Shown: piece after piece, positions 58,387 through 64,000 of the stretch
Layout of the letters: every line of letters starts with the position of its first letter
Numbering within the stretch: the stretch's first letter is position 1
Source: Inia geoffrensis
Taxonomy: Eukaryota; Chordata; Mammalia; Artiodactyla; Iniidae
Reading direction: 5' to 3'
DNA length: 64,000 bases
NCBI GenBank assembly: GCA_036417435.1
Contig: CM070899.1
Span: 71,678,501 to 71,742,500, forward strand
Made by a program: the position numbers and the translations under genes
Notes under the pieces: model-generated
Seen by the model: only the letters and a program-made list of their open reading frames with translations
Told to the model about the DNA's origin: nothing
Databases searched by the model: none

Positions 58387-58521
58387 TGTTTGTTTGTTTG
58401 TTTTTGGTCTTTTTGGCCACACTGCGGGACATGTGGGATCTTAGTTACTGGACCAGGGATCAAACCCGTGCCCCCTGCAGTGGAAGCACAGTCTTAACCA
58501 CTGGACCACCAGGGAAGTCCC
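58387..58521 (-). mobile_element. Short tRNA-derived SINE nested in L2
   Basis: Minus-strand copy with a (gttt)n tail at 58387-58405, 'gaccagggatcaaacccgtg' (box B) and 'ccaccagggaagtccc' at the head. Imperfect flanking repeats 'actatagtttt' (58377) and 'aatatagctattt' (58522). It has almost no body beyond the tRNA-like part, like 34291-34419. Confidence 0.88.
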
Positions 58522-58590
58522 AATATAGCTATTTATTCTCAGTATCTTTGCTGGCTCTTTTTCTTCTCTACTTTATCTATCTATCATTAT

Positions 58591-58617
58591 TTTATTTATT
58601 TATTTATTTATTTATTT
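58591..58617. repeat. (TTTA)n microsatellite
   Basis: Six to seven ttta units. Confidence 0.9.
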
Positions 58618-58959
58618 TTGCTAAATGATTTCACCTATCCCTGCAGCTCTAATGTAGCCACCTACATTTATTTATCCTCTTTATATCTCAAGGTCAGGGG
58701 TTTCCAAAGACCTCCAGGTTAGAATTTGGCTCTCTCAGAATCCTCACCCTTCATTCATCATTTTACCTAAACTTCTCCTCTTTCTATGCTCTTTATCCTG
58801 TTACAGAAATGCCTAAAGAGGGGAATCACTCTGATGATTTTTGCGTGTGTGTGCTTTTCTTCTCAGCTCTCTTTACAGGATCCCTGCAACCTACTGCAAC
58901 TTACTCTTGTCTTTTCTCTGTATCTACTCCTTTCCATTCCTAGAGCAGGGGCTTCAAGG

Positions 58960-59150
58960 TTCTGTCTTGAGAAAGACATCCCAGCTCTACACCAATTAGT
59001 GGAATACTTAAGTAATTTATTTAATCTCTGTAAGCCTCAGTTTCTTCATGTGTAAACTGGAGATAACAGTAGTATCTAAGTCATAGGATAAAGTGTTAAT
59101 TGATGTAATACATGTAACTGTTTTCAGCCCATTTCCTGACACTGATACAT
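58960..59150 (+). mobile_element. MIR SINE
   Basis: Forward MIR: 'ttagtggaatacttaagtaa', 'taatctctgtaagcctcagt', 'ttcttcatgtgtaaactgga' and 'agtgttaattgatgtaatac'. Confidence 0.65.
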
Positions 59151-59691
59151 ACTACTTTTATTCTTAAGGAGGTAGAAGACTAGCAAATCTATTTGTAAAG
59201 TGAAAAAGAAAAGTAAAAAGACGGAAAAAAAGACAAAGAAAAAAATATTAGTGTGTTGGAAATGGTGTAAACTCACGGGTTATAGAACATTTGATTATGT
59301 ATGTCTCTTCGTCACGCCTTTGTGGCTGTGACCAGATTCTTCCTTACCTTGACTCTGGCCTTAATTTTCACATTATATTTATGATTTCTTTTCCTCTCTT
59401 TGAGGAAACTTTTCAAAAACTACTTTCTTACAGGTAGATTACATTGAATAATATTTCCAAATATTGTTGTAATAACTTTTAAAACAGTTGCATTTCTACA
59501 GGTTAGACCAGAAAGTGAATTTCTGTGAAACTAATCAGATTTTCACATTGAATTCTAATTTAATTCAGGGATGTGTTCCCACCTTGCTGATGACAATATG
59601 TGGCAGAAGATGACAAGACTGCAGCTTCAGCTGTCATCAGCACAAATCAGGAAGAGTCAGCGATGCAAGCATCAGCTCTTCCTATAACATT

Positions 59692-59776
59692 TTCTTTTCT
59701 TTTCTTTTTTATCCAGGATGCAACAGATGTGAACAGCAGAGAATCAACTTTTATGTCTCTAGCAGAATTCCATTAA
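59692..59776 (+). other. Acceptor-like splice signal followed by a short open frame (weak exon candidate)
   Basis: A pyrimidine tract of about 20 bases, 'ttttcttttcttttctttt', leads into 'ttatccag' ending at 59716. The next 60 bases read DATDVNSRESTFMSLAEFH and then TAA (59774-59776). This has the form of a terminal coding exon. No matching donor or protein family is known to me, and such sites occur often by chance. Confidence 0.15.
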
Positions 59777-61568
59777 TTTAAGACTTCAGAGACCACATTC
59801 CAACTTTGTCATTGATTTTCTAATTCCTTTTTGGCAAGTATCTATAATGTGTATTGCCAAATAATAGGATTATACAGGTATAGACTCCACCAAAAAGTAT
59901 ATGCTGTGGAAAGTTCTATCTTTATACTCCTCCACAGTAAAGAAATCAATTTAGACATAGGCAAATCAACGTTTATAGAAAATTATGTTGTTCTAAGTAT
60001 CCTACTTTAATTTCAAGTGTGGACAGAAAGACTTTATTATTCAGTATTATGGTGCATTTTCATATTAATTATCCACTGGAAAGAAAATAATGCCAAGAAG
60101 TGTACACTCTAAACTTGTTCATGCACATTTCAGTTTGGCTTAACTTTTCTCAGTTCAGGTTTTTTAATTGAAACTGGTTCATCCTTCCAAAAATATTAAT
60201 GGAAAGGGTTACAATTGAACAAACAAAATAGTGCTTGAAGGCTCTGTGACCTTTAGCAATCCCTAGAACATTTTAAGCTACTTTAAAAAAAAGAAAAAAA
60301 AGAAAGAAAGAAAAAGCAGAAATGCTGAATGTTCTGCCCACACATAAGCATATGGGCCTCCCTAGAGACTCAAATCACAGGAAATTTTTCATGTTATCCT
60401 CACAGCTTCAGTTAATGCATGTAATAGAAATGGATATTAAAAATCTATTCTCATTTATTGTAATATGAATGCAAGTGGAGAAAACAGTAAAAATCTGCAG
60501 TGTCTGCACATTTCTTAGCACTCCGGTTTGTGGGAGAGTAAGAATTATTTATGGACATTCTGGCACAGCTCTAATATTAAAAGGGCTACATGTCTTTCTC
60601 CATCAAGAATTGCAAGTTTTAAAGTGTCCTATAGAGATTTCCATGAATTAACCTTCTTAAAAGTACAGGGAGAAATATCTGCTTTTTCATGGATTAAAAA
60701 GGACTTAGATGTGTGATGTCAGTGTAAGTCTTTTATTTGGATTGCTTTATACGAATTTACCATGTGACTTTATTAAAAAGAAATAGAGGTAGTTATCTTT
60801 AGTAGGAAAGATTAGTTAGAGACAAAACTACTCTGGCATTTAAGACTCCCTGAAATCTTGTGTTTATGCCTGTAGTTCTGTGTTATGTGTTTACCACATA
60901 TACAGAAACATACAAAAAACAGGAAAGTAACAAGGCTTTCAATAAACTAGCTTACATTTAAAAAAAATATGCTGAAGATAGTGGAGTTCATGTTCTCCTA
61001 ATTAAGGAGTATTTTCCCTGGCCTACTGGAATAAAAGGTAGTTAAATTGATATTCTGTTTTTTAACTGATTATTACACTAGGTCAATTTCTATATGTCGA
61101 TTCCAATCACCAACGCTGATTCAAGTATACATATTTTTTCATACTGAACCCTAGGACTGTACAACAGTATCTAAAATAAATCTGCCCAATCGTCTGAACT
61201 CAGGGACAGAGCCATGTGTTACTATTAGGGGAAAAAAAACAATTAAAAAGATAAATAAATAAACAAAGACCTGAGTAAGCTGGTGAGCCTTCCCACCTTA
61301 ATTCATACAATTGAATATTTATACAGCAATATAATTTTTATTGGGAATAAACTAGAAATCTATGTAGAACGGGATATGAAAAAATGGGACAGGTAAGTAA
61401 AATATTTAACAGTACCATAAAGTGTGTAGCTGGGAAGAAGCAGCTATTTTGCTGAAGAAGGAGATTCTTTTTATCCAGGTGGTAGAAACATGTGCTGACT
61501 GACAATACCTTTAAAGATATCTGAGGAGGGGTTTGGGAGTGGGCAGATATCCATGCAATTAAAATCTC

Positions 61569-61599
61569 AGTTTTCCATTGCCCTTGACAATGGAAAACT
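61569..61599. other. Perfect 12-bp hairpin
   Basis: Arms agttttccattg (61569-61580) and caatggaaaact (61588-61599) are exact complements around the loop cccttga. No T-run or transcription unit nearby gives it an obvious role. Confidence 0.5.
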
Positions 61600-61815
61600 A
61601 AGAATAACTACATTCACTGTAAATATCAACCTTCAGGGGAAGTTCCCTGATAAGGAACTTATCCCTGATAAGGCATCAGAATAAAAGGGAGACTTCACAA
61701 TCACATTCTTTTTCACCTGTATATACTTTATATTATATAGCATAGGCTTTTTACTTGGTATATTCATTACAGATATGAAATACAGATTTTAATTTGTTCA
61801 AGATATTGTCTGAGG

Positions 61816-61833
61816 AAAAAAAAAAAAAAAAAA
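61816..61833. repeat. Isolated poly-A tract
   Basis: Eighteen A's with no recognisable retroelement on either side. Confidence 0.8.
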
Positions 61834-63029
61834 CTTGGAAGAGTAACAAAAAATATAGTCCAAAACATTTTTGGTGCTTTTGCTTACCAACTTCTTTTCC
61901 TCTTTTGCAAAACTCAACCCACAAAATAAATCCTGTGTGAAAATATAAGGTATTCTCTCCAACTCTTACGGCTTCCATATAGTTAGTTACCCCAAATGAC
62001 CCTACTTCAAACTGGCAGCATGCCTAGCCAGTTATCTAAGCAGATTTTTGTCTTAGTTTCTGTGGTTATGCTATAAGGCAGATTCTTTATTATTTTCCAA
62101 TAAAATATTACCTGAAGAGTGATATAGGCTTAGTGTGTGATCTGGAAATTAGATTTACCTGTTTTGAAGGCAAATTATTCACCCACACTATCCATCTCTT
62201 TCCCCATATATAGTCATGTCCCTATTTAACAAGACAGTAGAAATATTTGGAGATTGCCTTTAGCATAAAACAAATACTACATTATTAGAAAGATGTGTGC
62301 AATGTAAGTTTGAAACAGAATTACATATATTTAATAGACAAATAAACATACATTTGAAGAATGTTTGAACTCATATTTGACATTTGCAGAATTAAACACA
62401 GAGGAGGTATCAGTGTGTGTTTGCCCCTAGAATGAACCCATTTGATTTGATAAATCATAGTACAATTTCAGCTTTAACTTTCTGTAATTCTATGATTATA
62501 TATTTTTTTAAATGAAAAAAAATATAAACAAGGAGTAATAAGCAAAGCCCCAAATCACCATAATTTGTAGTTAATCTTTTGAATACAAAGTTCTAGAAGA
62601 TAGAGTTTACAATTGGACATTTTAGCCCTTTATTCCATACTATTAGTTTTAGCCATTACTGCCAAGAAATTGACCATTACAAGCAAAGGTTCCACTTCTC
62701 ATTCGGAGTCCAGAGCCTCACTTTTTTTCCACAAATACTTGTATTGATTATATTCAAGGTTTCAAATGGAAAGCCTTCTGAGTTAAACAAGTTTTATGTT
62801 TTAAGTAATGTACTGTGTACATTTATTATGAGACTCCTTTGCTAAGCTAGTTTCTTCCTGAAGGGTCTATGTGTACATGTTGTCTTGGCATTGATGCTAT
62901 ATCACCTTGCTGAGATAGGTTATATTTTCAGTCACAATGAAACAAAGTAACTCCAAGTAAAATGCATGCATCTGCGGAGCTTTAAAAAAATCTCAAGTAA
63001 CAAATCAAAAGTAATACAAATAGACTTAC

Positions 63030-63192
63030 TCATTTGAGAGAGAGGAAGAAAATAACGAAGAACTTTCCCTTGTTTCCATCCTTGTTCCATTTTGGTCACT
63101 ACTGCTTCCTCTGCTTGATGAATTTAATATCATCAGACATGGCAAGGATGTAATCTGTGCAAACTTCAATTTGTTTCTCATACAAATAAAAC
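63030..63192 (-). other. Exon-like segment with acceptor and donor consensus (candidate exon)
   Basis: On the minus strand, 'tattttacttatcacag' ends just before 63192 and a GTAAGT donor follows 63030, so 163 bp are bounded by good splice consensus sites. One frame reads YEKQIEVCTDYILAMSDDIK and continues to a stop (63101-63103), with codon choices that look protein-like. Another frame stays open through the whole segment, with a Ser-rich end. Which frame would be used, and whether it is transcribed at all, cannot be told. I do not recognise the product. It could be an exon of a gene extending beyond the window, or chance. Confidence 0.25.
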
Positions 63193-64000
63193 CTGTGATA
63201 AGTAAAATATTGTTTAAAAAAATGGAAATTTAGTCAGGATAATATAAAATATTGTAAAAACTGAATATAGCTGTAATAATTGTAAAACTAATTCTGTTGG
63301 ATATTCTTGAGTGAGAGTCATCTGAAAACATGAGAGGACAAAACAGTGATAGAATAGTTCCTTCTTGGGAGATGAATTTTTAGTAATGTAAAAGTATAAT
63401 AATAAACATTCATTGAATAGTTATAGAATTAATAATAGTTGCATCTCTCTAGGAATCAAGCAGACATCTTTAGCACAAATCTACAGAAAAAAAGCCACTG
63501 GAATTGAAGTCATTTGCAGATGATGTCACCACCCTTCAATAAAAATTTAAAAGCAGGCAGATAAAGTTATATAGTCTATAAGAAATGTTCATTGGGTAGC
63601 TTTGGCAATTTCCAGAGCTCTTTGAAATAACTGGAAATAATATCATATGGTACAAATGGATAAATTAGAGAAAACTCATTCACAAAAGCAAACATTGACA
63701 AACAGAGGATTTGGTTTAAGAAAGTACATGAGAAACACATTCTGAAAACATATCTCAAGCTAGAACAGTAGTTTCCATTTTAAGTTTTTCGAGTTCTTTG
63801 ATCTAAAATATATATGCTACTCTTCACATGTCTCAGCAGTAGACTTGGCCTTGGGTCTGTGGCTTAGCTGAGTACTGGAATGAGAGTGATTAGAGTGGTT
63901 GAAGATGGGGTGGATGACTGATGAGGCAATTTGCCCTTTCTTTATCCACACAAGCTTTCCTGAATCTAACCTTCTATCCTGAAAAGAAAAACAGCAAAAT
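63193..64000. other. Unique or unrecognised sequence
   Basis: About 800 bp to the window edge with no recognisable gene or transposon. Confidence 0.5.

Larger units (their letters stand above)
58240..58800 (+). mobile_element. Ancient L2 LINE fragment with nested SINE
   Basis: 'ttgcggtatttaacactagt' and 'agccattccctttcacttta', then after the SINE 'cagtatctttgctggctctt', correspond to the forward L2 reverse-transcriptase region. Interrupted at 58387-58521. Confidence 0.5.
59151..63029. other. Mostly unique sequence
   Basis: About 3.9 kb, the longest stretch without a recognisable transposon. It contains an (AAAG)-rich tract (60285-60316), a small perfect hairpin (61569-61599), a poly-A run (61816-61833) and a weak splice-acceptor-like site before 59717. 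Open frames at 60469-60716 (+) and 61751-61978 (-) have no recognisable product. Confidence 0.5.

Overview
This window looks like ordinary gene-poor nuclear DNA of a cetartiodactyl mammal, most probably a whale or dolphin. The clearest evidence is fourteen tRNA-derived SINEs of the CHR type. Each starts with a version of 'gggcttccctggtggcgcag' and most end in a poly-A tail with matching target-site duplications. The long CHR-2-like form is abundant here and is typical of cetaceans. An 80-bp mariner MITE and L1 3' ends of the kind seen in cattle and whales support the same group. The DNA is AT-rich. I found no rRNA, tRNA gene, CRISPR array, operon or bacterial feature, and no recognisable intact protein-coding gene. 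All long open frames fall in repeats or are short, unconserved-looking chance frames.

Layout. 1-1.6 kb: a Tigger1-like DNA transposon whose dead transposase is split by a SINE. 1.6-5.0 kb: mostly unique sequence. 5.0-10.7 kb: L2, a relatively young L1 3' end, an MLT1 LTR and old L1 pieces. 10.9-14.1 kb: L2, a second MLT1 LTR, an MLT2 LTR with perfect target-site duplication, and a SINE. 14.7-19 kb: L2, a full-length SINE, then a long old minus-strand L1 broken by two SINEs and a solo endogenous-retrovirus LTR. 18.9-22 kb: L2 and L1 remnants. 22-24.6 kb: a repeat-poor stretch. 24.6-27.4 kb: L2, a SINE and a MIR. 27.4-30.7 kb: mainly unique, with MIR and L1 3'UTR pieces. 30.8-34 kb: an old plus-strand L1 carrying a younger L1 end, a SINE and the mariner MITE. 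34.3-38.4 kb: L2 with nested SINEs, and MIRs. 38.4-43 kb: mainly unique. 43.4-45.5 kb: an interrupted MLT1 LTR and L2. 46.4-49 kb: a SINE and an old L1. 49-54.8 kb: mostly unrecognised sequence, including a striking inverted repeat near 51.2/51.9 kb. 55-59 kb: old L1/HAL1-like sequence, L2 with a nested SINE, and a MIR. 59.2-64 kb: mostly unique, with two weak exon-like signals.

The window is probably intergenic or deep intronic. It gives a readable record of insertions: L2/MIR/Tigger/MaLR are oldest, then old L1, then ERV LTR, mariner and young L1, then CHR SINEs. The points most worth checking are the inverted duplication at 51169-51968, the exon-like segment on the minus strand at 63030-63192, and the unexplained 840-bp block inside the MLT1 LTR at 43.7-44.55 kb. 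Family names are from memory of consensus sequences and were not confirmed by a search. Edges of old repeats are approximate.
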